Counted from the stretch's first letter, positions 26,919 to 34,889 are shown. The stretch is DNA of 64,000 nt from Actinoplanes utahensis (GCF_016862455.1 NZ_BOMZ01000103.1:1-64000); one strand, 5' to 3'. Numbers and translations: made by a program. The notes: a model not told the origin generated them from the sequence alone.

Positions 26919-28916
26919 GTGCGGATGCGGCGTCTCGTGTTTCCGACCATCGTGGCCATCGGTCTGGTAATGGTCGGCTCCTCCAGCGCGTCGGCTGACG
27001 ATCCGACACCCGCGCCGACGGTGAGCGCGAAGGCGACGCCCGGCAAGAAGCTCTGCAAGATCGCGGACCCGGCGCTCGCCGAGGTCTCCGGCCTGGTCGC
27101 CACCAAGACCGGCTTCATCGTCGTCAACGACGGCAAGGAAGACAACAGCGGGGCGCGGATCTACTTCCTCGACCGGCAGTGCAACGTGACCAAGAAGGTC
27201 AAGTTCGGCTCCGACCCGCGTGACCCCGAGGACATCGTCCTCTCCCCGGACGGGAAGACCCTGTGGATCGCCGACACCGGCGACAACCGGGTCCGCACCT
27301 CGCCGCCCGAGCCGCGGCCGTCGGTGGTGCTCTGGAGTCTGCCGGTGGACGCCAAGTCGGATGCGGAGGCGGTGCTGCACCGGCTCACCTACCCCAAGGG
27401 CGACTATCACGACGCCGAGGCGCTGATCTTCGACGGTGACGGCGTCCCGCTCATCGTGACGAAGGAGATCGGCGGCCCGACCGGGATCTACAAGCCGGCC
27501 GCGGCGCTGAAGAAGGACAACGAGACCGGTGTGCCGCTGAAGCGGGTCGGCGAGATCACCCTGCGGGCCACCGAGACGGCCGGTAACGCGTACGCCCGGA
27601 TCGGCAACAAGACGGTCACCGGCGGCGCGGTCACCCAGGGCCTGACCAAGGTGGTGCTGCGCACCTACACCGACGCGCTCGAGTGGGACGTCTCCGGCGG
27701 TGACGTGCTGGGCGCGCTGGCCAAGGAGCCGCGCACCACCGGCCTGCCCAACGAGACGCTCGGCGAGGCGATCGCCTACAGCCCCGACGGCAAGCTGTTC
27801 TACACCGTCTCCGACATGAGCGGTGTCACGAAGGACGCCAACCACATCCGGGAGTACACGCCGGCCACCACGGTCGCCAAGATCTCCGACAAGCAGGGCA
27901 ACGGCGACACCGGCAGCCCGTGGTACCTGGACACCGACAACCTCGCCTACGCGATCGGCGGAGTCGGCGTGTTCGGCCTGATCCTGGTGGCCGCCGGCGT
28001 CTTCGGCATCGTGCGGTTCCGGCGGTCGCCGGCAGCGCTGGCCGCGGACGGCGACGACGCCGAGCCCGGCAAGCTGAACGTGGACGATCCGGAGACCGAG
28101 CTGATCGGGGTCGGCGGGCTGCCGCAGCGCGGCGCCTCCTACGGATCCGGCCGTCCGGGTGGCGGCGGCCCGGTCTACGGAGCGCAGTCCGGTCCGGCGT
28201 CCGGTGGTCAGCAGCGTGGCAACGGGCCGGTCTACGGCGCCGGTGGCGCCAAGCCCGGCGGTCCGGGCGGCGCCAAGCCCAGTGGCCCCGGCGGTCCCGG
28301 CGGCGCCAAGCCCGGCGGTCCCGGGGGCGCCAAGCCTGGTGGCCCGGGTGGTCCCGGCGGCAACAAGCCCGGTGGGCAGTACGGGCGACCGGCCGGACCT
28401 CAGCAGCCCGCCCGTGGCCCGCAGCAGCCCGCGCGTAATCCGCAGCAGGCTCCGCGTAATCCGCAGCAGCCTCCGCGCGGTCCGCAGCAGCCGCCGGGCC
28501 GTGGCGGTCAGCAGGGTCCGCCGCCGGGCCGTGGCGGTCAGCAGGGTCCGCCGCCGGGGCGTGGCGGTCAGCAAGGCCCGCCGCCGGGGCGTGGCGGTCA
28601 GCAGCAGCCGCCGGGCCGTGGCGGTCAGCAAGGCCCGCCGCCGGGCCGGGGCCCCCAGCAGCCCGCACGTGGGCCCCAGCAGCAGCCGCCCCGCAGCCCG
28701 CAGCCGCCCCGCAGCCCGCAGCCGCCCCGCAGCCCGCAGCCGCCGCGTGGCCCGCAACAGCAGCAGCCCGGCCGGGGCGGCCAGCAGGGACCGCCGCCCG
28801 GTCGCGGCCCGCAGCAGGGTGGCGGGGTCTACGGCGGCCAGCAGCAACCGCCGTCCGGCCGTGGCCCGCAGCAGGGCGGCGGGGTGTACGGCGGAGGTCC
28901 GTCCGGCCGTCTGTGA
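26919..28916 (+). CDS. Secreted/anchored propeller-like protein with low-complexity C-terminal tail
   Basis: A 665-residue protein of unknown function. It has a Sec signal peptide (cleavage expected after ASA, near residue 26) and an extracellular domain of about 310 residues with beta-propeller-like segments (LSPDGKTLWIADTGDNRV, IAYSPDGKLFYTVSD). One membrane helix (about 342-366) follows, then a cytoplasmic tail of about 290 residues very rich in Pro, Gly, Gln and Arg. The tail contains repeated PPPGRGGQQG decamers and PPRSPQ units. The extracellular part may sense or bind a ligand while the tail could form multivalent contacts; both are inference. The start may be GTG 26919 or ATG 26925; neither has a clear ribosome-binding site. 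Confidence 0.75.
   Translation: MRMRRLVFPTIVAIGLVMVGSSSASADDPTPAPTVSAKATPGKKLCKIADPALAEVSGLVATKTGFIVVNDGKEDNSGARIYFLDRQCNVTKKVKFGSDPRDPEDIVLSPDGKTLWIADTGDNRVRTSPPEPRPSVVLWSLPVDAKSDAEAVLHRLTYPKGDYHDAEALIFDGDGVPLIVTKEIGGPTGIYKPAAALKKDNETGVPLKRVGEITLRATETAGNAYARIGNKTVTGGAVTQGLTKVVLRTYTDALEWDVSGGDVLGALAKEPRTTGLPNETLGEAIAYSPDGKLFYTVSDMSGVTKDANHIREYTPATTVAKISDKQGNGDTGSPWYLDTDNLAYAIGGVGVFGLILVAAGVFGIVRFRRSPAALAADGDDAEPGKLNVDDPETELIGVGGLPQRGASYGSGRPGGGGPVYGAQSGPASGGQQRGNGPVYGAGGAKPGGPGGAKPSGPGGPGGAKPGGPGGAKPGGPGGPGGNKPGGQYGRPAGPQQPARGPQQPARNPQQAPRNPQQPPRGPQQPPGRGGQQGPPPGRGGQQGPPPGRGGQQGPPPGRGGQQQPPGRGGQQGPPPGRGPQQPARGPQQQPPRSPQPPRSPQPPRSPQPPRGPQQQQPGRGGQQGPPPGRGPQQGGGVYGGQQQPPSGRGPQQGGGVYGGGPSGRL
28491..28745 (+). 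repeat. In-frame tandem repeats in the Pro/Gln/Gly-rich tail
   Basis: From 28491 to about 28650 a roughly 30-bp unit encoding PPPGRGGQQG recurs about five times with small changes. From about 28681 to 28745 a 15-bp unit encoding SPQPPR recurs three to four times. Periods are multiples of three, so copy number can vary without breaking the frame. Confidence 0.8.
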
Positions 28917-28926
28917 CGACCGTGAG

Positions 28927-28956
28927 AGGCCGGTTCCGTTGCGACGGAACCGGCCT
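28927..28956. terminator. Bidirectional terminator between the tail protein and lexA
   Basis: A perfect 13-bp stem, AGGCCGGTTCCGT and ACGGAACCGGCCT, with loop TGCG, lies in the 57-bp gap between convergent stops. It is followed by TTCG on the plus strand. Confidence 0.8.
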
Positions 28957-28973
28957 TTCGTGTCCGTGGGTCC

Positions 28974-29750
28974 TCAGACCCGCCGCAGCACCGCCACCAC
29001 GCGGCCCATGATCGTCGCGTCGTCGCCCGGGATCGGGTCGAAGGCCGGGTTCGCCGGCATCAGCCAGACGTGCCCGTCCCGCTGGCGGTAACTCTTCACG
29101 GTCGCCTCACCGTCGATCATCGCGGCCACGATGTCGCCGGCCTCGGCGTTCGGCTGCTGCCGCACGACCACCCAGTCGCCGTTGCAGATCGCGGCGTCGA
29201 TCATCGAGTCGCCCTTGACCTCGAGCATGAAGACGTCGCCCTCGCCGACCAGCTCGCGCGGCAGGGGGAAGAAGTCCTCGACGGCCTGCTCGGCGAGGAT
29301 CGGCCCACCGGCGGCGATCCGCCCGACCAGAGGCACGTAGGCGGGCTGCGGACGGGCGGCCCGCAGGCTCTCGTCGTCGACCAGCTCCCCGGGCGCACGG
29401 ACGTCCACAGCCCGGGGGCGGTTGGGGTCACGGCGCAGGTAGCCCTTGGACTCCAGGGCCTTCAACTGGTAGGCCACGCTGGAGGGGGAGACCAGGCCCA
29501 CCGCCTCGCCGATCTCGCGCACGCTCGGCGGATAGCCGTAGCGCTCCACCCAGTCCCGGATGAACTCGAGGATGCGCCGCTGCCGGGCGGTCAGGTCGGC
29601 GGCGACCACTTCGGGAAGGTGGCTGACCGGTGTCACGGCTCGTAACTGGGGTGCGTCGGTGCCGCGCGAACGGCCCGTAGTGCGGCGCCGGGCGGCTTCG
29701 GGCTTCCTGGTCTGATGCTGCTGTCGGCTCGTCCGGTCGTCGGTCGACAC
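28974..29750 (-). CDS. lexA: SOS repressor LexA
   Basis: Repressor of the SOS regulon that self-cleaves on contact with RecA filaments. It has an N-terminal winged helix (LTARQRRILEFIRDWVERYG then PPSVREIGEAVGL) and a C-terminal S24-type peptidase domain. The cleavage bond is A147-G148 (GRIAAGGP), with catalytic S182 (KGDSMID) and K219 (GEATVKS). The 258-residue form starts at GTG 29750 behind GGGAGG. The first 40 residues are a basic, disordered extension typical of actinobacterial LexA. The upstream spacer carries LexA-box-like sites, so autoregulation is expected. Confidence 0.95.
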   Translation of the reverse strand: MSTDDRTSRQQHQTRKPEAARRRTTGRSRGTDAPQLRAVTPVSHLPEVVAADLTARQRRILEFIRDWVERYGYPPSVREIGEAVGLVSPSSVAYQLKALESKGYLRRDPNRPRAVDVRAPGELVDDESLRAARPQPAYVPLVGRIAAGGPILAEQAVEDFFPLPRELVGEGDVFMLEVKGDSMIDAAICNGDWVVVRQQPNAEAGDIVAAMIDGEATVKSYRQRDGHVWLMPANPAFDPIPGDDATIMGRVVAVLRRV

Positions 29751-29879
29751 GTCCGCCCTCCCTGTCGGCCAGTGCCTCGTCGGCACGTGGTGCGTCGCGG
29801 AGCCGGACAGTGCCGTGGGGATGGCGAACGTCCGGCTGACCCCTCTTGACGGAAAACCTAGTGTGCAGGTCCGACATAT

Positions 29880-29895
29880 TCAAACATCTGTACGA
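29880..29895. promoter_or_regulatory. LexA box-like site upstream of lexA
   Basis: TCAAACATCTGTACGA matches 10 of the 12 defined positions of the actinobacterial SOS box TCGAAC-N4-GTTCGA. It lies 130 bp upstream of the lexA start and could serve autoregulation. It is weaker than the pair at 29956-29987. Confidence 0.5.
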
Positions 29896-29955
29896 GATTT
29901 CCCCGGCGTGTCGCTCTCCGGTGCTCGACTTCCGTACCTGTGTTCTGATAGACCG

Positions 29956-29987
29956 TCGTACGGGCGTTCTATCGAACGGGTGTCCGA
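29956..29987. promoter_or_regulatory. Two abutting LexA boxes
   Basis: TCGTACGGGCGTTCTA (29956-29971, 10 of 12 defined positions) is followed without a gap by TCGAACGGGTGTCCGA (29972-29987, 11 of 12). The second site ends 12 bp before the start codon of the 45-residue membrane protein, so LexA bound here would block its transcription or early elongation. Confidence 0.75.
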
Positions 29988-29999
29988 AAGGAGTCTGTC

Positions 30000-30137
30000 A
30001 TGACGGTCAGTGGTGCGCGACACGCCGAGCCGCCGGTGCGCCTCACCCGCCGTGGTCGCACGGTTCTGTGCGGTCTCTTCCTGGCCCTGGCGGCGACGGC
30101 CAGTGTGATCCTCTTCGTGACCGCCTCGCACGTCTGA
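30000..30137 (+). CDS. 45-residue SOS-controlled single-pass membrane protein
   Basis: A short gene with a strong ribosome-binding site (AAGGAG, 7 bp before ATG 30000), placed directly behind two LexA boxes and divergent from lexA. The product has a basic N-terminus (RLTRRGR), one membrane helix (LCGLFLALAATASVILFVTA) and ends two residues later. In Mycobacterium (ChiZ) and Corynebacterium (DivS) the gene divergent from lexA encodes an SOS-induced division inhibitor with a basic N-terminus, one helix and usually an outer LysM domain. Here only the first two parts remain, and no LysM-like sequence follows in any frame. A role as a division inhibitor is inferred from position and topology. Confidence 0.75.
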   Translation: MTVSGARHAEPPVRLTRRGRTVLCGLFLALAATASVILFVTASHV

Positions 30138-30290
30138 CCGGGCCTGTTCCGGTCCTCCCGGGTTGATCTCCGTCGGGTGCTCCGACCGATTCCCCGGCGC
30201 GTCGAGGCGGCGATCCGGCCGCTCCGCGTGATCGTGTCATCACCTCGGGTGGTGAGGTGAGAAATACGGCGCGTCGGCATCCCGGTGAAC

Positions 30291-30319
30291 TTGCGTCGGC
30301 GTCCGCCGGGGCCTAGCGT
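30291..30319 (+). promoter_or_regulatory. Candidate nrdR-nrdJ promoter
   Basis: TTGCGT (30291-30296) and TAGCGT (30314-30319) are separated by 17 bp, a good fit to a housekeeping sigma-70 promoter in a GC-rich actinobacterium. The predicted start point falls at the NrdR-box-like site, which suits repression. Confidence 0.5.
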
Positions 30320-30322
30320 CTA

Positions 30323-30338
30323 CCCCAACATCTAGTGG
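30323..30338. promoter_or_regulatory. NrdR box-like site
   Basis: CCCCAACATCTAGTGG resembles the 16-bp NrdR box (roughly ACACwAtATwTwGTGT) in its CCCAAC/TAGTGG flanks and AT-richer centre. It lies immediately downstream of the candidate promoter of nrdR-nrdJ. NrdR boxes usually occur in pairs; I did not find a convincing second copy. Confidence 0.4.
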
Positions 30339-30353
30339 TTACACGGATGTAAG

Positions 30354-30404
30354 TCGTCCACAGGTTGGGGTTCCTTCTCCCCGGTTATCCACACGTCATC
30401 CACA
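30354..30404 (+). promoter_or_regulatory. Cluster of three DnaA box-like 9-mers
   Basis: TCGTCCACA (30354-30362), TTATCCACA (30385-30393, an exact DnaA box) and TCATCCACA (30396-30404) lie in the same orientation within 51 bp, between the nrd promoter and nrdR. DnaA controls ribonucleotide reductase genes in Escherichia coli; here the same link is inferred. Confidence 0.5.
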
Positions 30405-30487
30405 GCGCAGCCCGTTGTCTTCGCAATGGTCGCGCTGCGTTTTGCCGTGCCCGGATCCCGTCGAGCAGGGCCCGGAGGGAGATCTCG

Positions 30488-31006
30488 GTGCGCTGCCCGT
30501 ACTGTCGCCATGCCGATTCGCGCGTGGTCGACTCACGAGAGGCCGACGACGGTCAGCTGATCCGTCGCCGCCGCTCGTGCCCCGAGTGCGGCAAGCGGTT
30601 CACCACCGTCGAGGAAGCTGTTCTCGCGGTCGTGAAACGCAGCGGCGTGACCGAGCCGTTCAGCCGGACGAAGATCATGAGTGGCGTGCGCAAGGCCTGT
30701 CAGGGCCGGCCGGTCGACGAGGACTCCATCGCCCTGCTCGCGCAGCGGGTCGAGGAGGCCGTCCGGGCACGCGGCGCCGCCGAGATCCCCAGCCACGAGG
30801 TGGGCCTGGCCATCCTCACGCCACTGCGTGAGCTGGACCAGGTGGCTTACCTCCGATTCGCCAGCGTGTACAAGTCGTTCGACTCTCTCGACGAATTCGA
30901 GAAGGAGATCGCCGCGCTGCGCGATGCCGGCCCCGTCCGGGAAACCGGGACGCGACACGCCGTCGCGCCACGGTCCGGGGGACGCGCACCCAAGCTCAAC
31001 GGCTGA
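30488..31006 (+). CDS. nrdR: Transcriptional repressor NrdR
   Basis: A 172-residue regulator of ribonucleotide reductase genes. The N-terminal zinc ribbon has two CxxC pairs (RCPYCRH and SCPECGKRF), and the ATP-cone follows (VVKRSGVTEPFSRTKIMSGV), which senses ATP/dATP. GTG 30488 starts directly at the zinc ribbon and has GGAGGGAG upstream; the in-frame extension to 30365 covers the control region. It is 82 bp upstream of nrdJ, most likely in the same transcript. NrdR would thus regulate both itself and the reductase. Confidence 0.95.
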   Translation: MRCPYCRHADSRVVDSREADDGQLIRRRRSCPECGKRFTTVEEAVLAVVKRSGVTEPFSRTKIMSGVRKACQGRPVDEDSIALLAQRVEEAVRARGAAEIPSHEVGLAILTPLRELDQVAYLRFASVYKSFDSLDEFEKEIAALRDAGPVRETGTRHAVAPRSGGRAPKLNG

Positions 31007-31088
31007 GGCGCCATGGCGGACGGCCTAAGCCGAGAGCACTTCTTACCGACACACCTGTAGCGGTACCTACGAGGGGGAGCACATCCAT

Positions 31089-34016
31089 ATGGCCGGAGAC
31101 GGCATCACTGCAGGTCGCCAGCGCAGCCGGACGAACGGCGGCAACGGCGCGGCGGCCGGGGGGCTGCGAGTGGAGCGGGTCTGGACGACCGAGGGCGTTC
31201 ACCCGTACGACGAGGTCGAGTGGGAACGCCGCGACGTCGTCATGACCAACTGGCGCGACGGCTCGATCAACTTCGAGCAGCGCGGTGTGGAGTACCCCGC
31301 GTTCTGGAGTGTGAACGCGGCGAACATCGTCACCACCAAGTACTTCCGCGGCGCGGTCGGCACGCCGGAGCGGGAATGGTCGCTCAAGCAGCTCATCGAC
31401 CGGGTCGTCACGACGTACCGCAAGGCGGGCGACGACTACGGCTACTTCGCCACCTCCGCCGACGCCGAGATCTTCGAGCACGAGCTGACCTGGATGCTGT
31501 TGCACCAGGTGTTCAGCTTCAACTCGCCGGTCTGGTTCAACGTCGGCACCAAGTCGCCGCAGCAGGTCAGCGCCTGCTTCATCCTCTCCGTGGACGACTC
31601 GATGGACTCCATCCTCGAGTGGTACAAGGAGGAGGGCCTGATCTTCAAGGGCGGCTCCGGCTCGGGCGTCAACCTCTCCCGGATCCGTTCCTCCAAGGAA
31701 CTGCTCTCCTCCGGTGGCACCGCCAGCGGCCCCGTCAGCTTCATGCGCGGTGCCGACGCCAGCGCGGGCACCATCAAGTCCGGCGGCGCCACCCGGCGCG
31801 CGGCCAAGATGGTCATCATCGACGTGGACCACCCCGACGTCGAGGAGTTCGTCTGGACCAAGGCGCGCGAGGAGAACAAGATCCGCGCGCTGCGGGACGC
31901 CGGCTTCGACATGGACCTGGGCGGCGCCGACATCGTCAGCGTGCAGTACCAGAACGCCAACAACTCGGTACGGGTCAGCGACGAGTTCATGCGCGCCGTC
32001 GAGGAGGGCACGAAGTTCGGCCTCCGCGGCCGGCTGAACGGCGATGTGATCGAGGAGATCGACGCCAAGAAGCTGTTCCGCGACATCGCCCAGGCCGCCT
32101 GGGAGTGCGCCGACCCCGGCCTGCAGTACGACGACACCATCAACGACTGGCACACCAACCCCGAGACCGGCCGGATCACCGCGTCCAACCCGTGCTCGGA
32201 GTACATGTCGCTGGACGACTCGTCCTGCAACCTGGCCTCGCTGAACCTGATGAAGTTCCTCAAGGCCGACGGTGGCTTCGAGGTGGAGAAGTTCGTCAAG
32301 AGCGTCGAGTTCATCATCACCGCGATGGACATCTCGATCTGTTTCGCCGACTTCCCGACCGAGAAGATCGGGGTCACCACCCGCGCCTACCGTCAGCTCG
32401 GTATCGGGTACGCGAACCTCGGCGCCCTGCTGATGGCGTCCGGTCTGCCCTACGACTCCGAGGGTGGCCGGAGCGTCGCCGCGGCGATCACCTCGCTGAT
32501 GACCGGTACGGCGTACCGGCGCTCCGCCGAACTGGCCGGTGTCGTCGGCGCCTACGACGGCTACGCCCGTAACGCCGAGGGTCACCAGCGCGTCATGCGC
32601 AAGCACGCCGCCGCCAACGACGAGCTGCGCCCGCAGGGCCCGGTCGCGGGCGAGATCGTCCGCGAGGCGACCCGTCAGTGGCAGAACGGCAACAAGATCG
32701 GCGCCAAGAACGGCTGGCGCAACGCGCAGGCCTCGGTTCTCGCGCCGACCGGCACCATCGGCCTGATGATGGACTGCGACACCACCGGCATCGAGCCCGA
32801 CCTGGCCCTGGTCAAGTTCAAGAAGCTGGTCGGCGGCGGCTCCATGCAGATCGTCAACCAGACCGTCCCGCGGGCGCTGCGCAGCATCGGCTACCCCGAG
32901 GAGCAGGTCGAGGCGATCGTCGAGCACATCGCCGAGCACGGCAACGTCGTCGACGCGCCCGGTCTCAAGCCGGAGCACTACGCGATCTTCGACTGCGCCA
33001 TGGGCGACCGGGTCATCGCCCCGCTCGGCCACGTCCGGATGATGGCCGCGGTGCAGCCGTTCATCTCCGGCGCCATCTCCAAGACGGTCAACATGCCGGA
33101 GTCGGCGACCGTCGAGGAGATCGAGGAGATCCACTTCCAGGGCTGGAAGCTGGGCCTCAAGGCGCTGGCGATCTACCGCGACAACTGCAAGGTGGGCCAG
33201 CCGCTGTCGGCCGCCAAGAAGAAGCCGGCGGCCACCGAGGCGGCGGCCGAGGAGACCAAGGCGATCGAGAAGGTCGTCGAGAAGGTCGTGGAGAAGGTGG
33301 TCGAGTACCGCCCGGTCCGCAAGCGGCTGCCGAAGAAGCGCTCGTCCGAGACGGTGTCGTTCTCGGTCGCCGGCGCCAAGGGCTACCTGACCGCCTCGTC
33401 GTACCCCGACGACGGTCTCGGCGAGGTCTTCCTCAAGATGTCGAAGCAGGGCTCGACGCTGGCCGGTGTGATGGACGCCTTCTCGGTCGCCATCTCGATA
33501 GGCCTGCAGTACGGCGTCCCGCTGGAGACGTACGTCGGCAAGTTCACCAACATGCGCTTCGAGCCGGCCGGTATGACCGACGACCCGGACGTCCGCATGG
33601 CGTCCTCGGTGATGGACTACATCTTCCGTCGCCTGGCGCTGGACTTCCTGCCCTACGAGACCCGCTCCGAGCTGGGCATCTTCACCGCCAAGGAGCGGCT
33701 GGCCCAGGCACAGGCCGAGGCGGCCGCCGACGCCGCCGCGGTGGACCTGGCCGGCATGGCCGCGTCCGCGCCGGTCTCCCCGGCCGGTTCGGCGAGCGTC
33801 ACGGTGGCCGAGGTCAAGGCCTCGACCTCGGCGGCGGCCCCGGCTCCCGTGGAGAAGGACGCCCCGGTGACCGCGGGCTCCTCGACCGAGCTGCTGGAGA
33901 TCGTCACCGGCCACGCCGCCGACGCGCCGCTCTGCTTCACCTGCGGCACGAAGATGCGCCGCGCCGGCAGCTGCTACGTCTGCGAGGGCTGCGGCTCCAC
34001 CTCCGGCTGCAGCTGA
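31089..34016 (+). CDS. nrdJ: Adenosylcobalamin-dependent (class II) ribonucleotide reductase
   Basis: Reduces ribonucleotides to deoxyribonucleotides using a coenzyme-B12-generated thiyl radical, so it works with or without oxygen. The 975-residue protein has the family segments SNPCSEYMSLDDSSCNLAS, GSGSGVNLSRIRSSKELLS and SVLAPTGTIGLMMDCDTTG. A charged insert with a repeated EKVVEKVVEKVVE stretch lies near residue 725, and a C-terminal four-cysteine zinc-binding tail (CFTCGTKMRRAG, CYVCEGCG) closes the chain. ATG 31089 follows GAGGGGGAG. The 82-bp nrdR-nrdJ spacer has no room for a cobalamin riboswitch. Confidence 0.95.
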   Translation: MAGDGITAGRQRSRTNGGNGAAAGGLRVERVWTTEGVHPYDEVEWERRDVVMTNWRDGSINFEQRGVEYPAFWSVNAANIVTTKYFRGAVGTPEREWSLKQLIDRVVTTYRKAGDDYGYFATSADAEIFEHELTWMLLHQVFSFNSPVWFNVGTKSPQQVSACFILSVDDSMDSILEWYKEEGLIFKGGSGSGVNLSRIRSSKELLSSGGTASGPVSFMRGADASAGTIKSGGATRRAAKMVIIDVDHPDVEEFVWTKAREENKIRALRDAGFDMDLGGADIVSVQYQNANNSVRVSDEFMRAVEEGTKFGLRGRLNGDVIEEIDAKKLFRDIAQAAWECADPGLQYDDTINDWHTNPETGRITASNPCSEYMSLDDSSCNLASLNLMKFLKADGGFEVEKFVKSVEFIITAMDISICFADFPTEKIGVTTRAYRQLGIGYANLGALLMASGLPYDSEGGRSVAAAITSLMTGTAYRRSAELAGVVGAYDGYARNAEGHQRVMRKHAAANDELRPQGPVAGEIVREATRQWQNGNKIGAKNGWRNAQASVLAPTGTIGLMMDCDTTGIEPDLALVKFKKLVGGGSMQIVNQTVPRALRSIGYPEEQVEAIVEHIAEHGNVVDAPGLKPEHYAIFDCAMGDRVIAPLGHVRMMAAVQPFISGAISKTVNMPESATVEEIEEIHFQGWKLGLKALAIYRDNCKVGQPLSAAKKKPAATEAAAEETKAIEKVVEKVVEKVVEYRPVRKRLPKKRSSETVSFSVAGAKGYLTASSYPDDGLGEVFLKMSKQGSTLAGVMDAFSVAISIGLQYGVPLETYVGKFTNMRFEPAGMTDDPDVRMASSVMDYIFRRLALDFLPYETRSELGIFTAKERLAQAQAEAAADAAAVDLAGMAASAPVSPAGSASVTVAEVKASTSAAAPAPVEKDAPVTAGSSTELLEIVTGHAADAPLCFTCGTKMRRAGSCYVCEGCGSTSGCS

Positions 34017-34036
34017 CTCCTGCCGCGCTGACGACA

Positions 34037-34070
34037 GCGACCGTCCGGCCCTCAGGGGCCGGGCGGTCGC
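34037..34070 (+). terminator. Terminator after nrdJ
   Basis: A 15-bp stem with one mismatch (GCGACCGTCCGGCCC, loop TCAG, GGGCCGGGCGGTCGC) starts 20 bp after the nrdJ stop and is followed by the T-rich TTCGTCGTTT. Confidence 0.8.
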
Positions 34071-34139
34071 TTCGTCGTTTCGGCCGCATCCGACAATGGG
34101 CGTCTACGGGGCCAGGACCGAGTCGGGGAGGAGAGCAGG

Positions 34140-34679
34140 ATGGGCAGCCCGGAGGACCTTCAGGCGGAGGCGCGTACGGTGCTCGCGCTGCTGGAGCCGC
34201 TGGGGCCGGTGACGCCCACCGGCAGCTTCGTGTCGGGCCTGATGGTGTGGCGCGATCTCGACGTGATGCTGACCGGCGGCCCGGATCATCGGCCGGAGGA
34301 TGTCGTGGCGCTGCTCGGCCGGGCGGTGACGATCCCGGGCCTGACCGGTTTCAGCGTCGCCGACCAGCGTGGGGACCGGTCGCCCACCGGCAAGCAGCGC
34401 GACGAGCGCTTTCACGTCGTCCTGACGGTGGGTGCGTGGCGGGTCGACCTGTCGATCTGGCTGCACGACGATCATGCCGACGTGACCGAGTGGCACCGGG
34501 CGCTCGCCGCCCGCCTGACCGAGGAGGAGCGCCAGGCGATCCTCGCGATCAAGCAGGTGTGGCATCGGCGGCCGGAGTACCCGGACGAGGTGGGCGGCTT
34601 CGACATCTACACCGCGGTCCTCGAGCACGAGGTGCGCACCGCCGTCGAGTTCGGCGTCTGGCTGCGCACCGCCCGGTGA
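34140..34679 (+). CDS. Nucleotidyltransferase-fold protein, function unknown
   Basis: A 179-residue protein with a polymerase-beta-type nucleotidyltransferase signature, GS followed by D-x-D (GSFVSGLMVWRDLDVML). A possible third acidic position is in WRVDLSIWL. Close homologues are usually annotated hypothetical. It may adenylate a small molecule or protein, or may be an inactive relative. ATG 34140 follows GGGAGGAG. The stop codon TGA lies within the first unit of a 30-32 bp tandem repeat array. Confidence 0.7.
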   Translation: MGSPEDLQAEARTVLALLEPLGPVTPTGSFVSGLMVWRDLDVMLTGGPDHRPEDVVALLGRAVTIPGLTGFSVADQRGDRSPTGKQRDERFHVVLTVGAWRVDLSIWLHDDHADVTEWHRALAARLTEEERQAILAIKQVWHRRPEYPDEVGGFDIYTAVLEHEVRTAVEFGVWLRTAR

Positions 34680-34858
34680 AGGGCCGGGCGGCCGTGCACC
34701 CGCCCCGGTGAAGGGTCGAGTGCCGCGCGCCCATCCCGGTGAAGGGTCGAGTGCCGCGCGCCCATCCCGGTGAAGGGTCGGCCGCCGTGCATCCGGCCAG
34801 TGAAGGGTCGAGCGCCGTGCGTCCGGCCGGTGACGGGATAGCCGCTGCGCACCGCCTC
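34675..34858. repeat. Six-copy 30-32 bp minisatellite
   Basis: Units begin with GGTGAAGGG or a close variant at 34675, 34707, 34738, 34769, 34799 and 34829, spacings of 32, 31, 31, 30 and 30 bp. The second and third full units are nearly identical, and outer copies diverge. The first copy supplies the stop codon of the nucleotidyltransferase-like gene. The array fills most of the gap to the convergent hydrolase gene. Confidence 0.85.
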
Positions 34859-34889
34859 ATGGAGGTGCCGCCGACGTCCCGGTGGGGGA

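Larger units (their letters stand above)
30138..30487. other. Control region upstream of nrdR
   Basis: This 350-bp spacer contains no supported gene. It holds an imperfect dyad TCACCTC/GAGGTGA at 30240-30260, a promoter-like pair, a NrdR-box-like site, a small perfect inverted repeat TTACA-CGGA-TGTAA (30339-30352) and three DnaA-box-like 9-mers, described separately. A strong ribosome-binding site GGAGGGAG lies just before nrdR. Confidence 0.6.

Noticed and set aside
28491..28745. CRISPR-like array
   Set aside because: Repeats are contiguous, in frame and coding for Pro/Gly/Gln units, with no unique spacers and no cas genes.
31007..31088. Cobalamin riboswitch before nrdJ
   Set aside because: Only 82 bases separate nrdR and nrdJ, too short for the element, and no B12-box-like sequence is visible.
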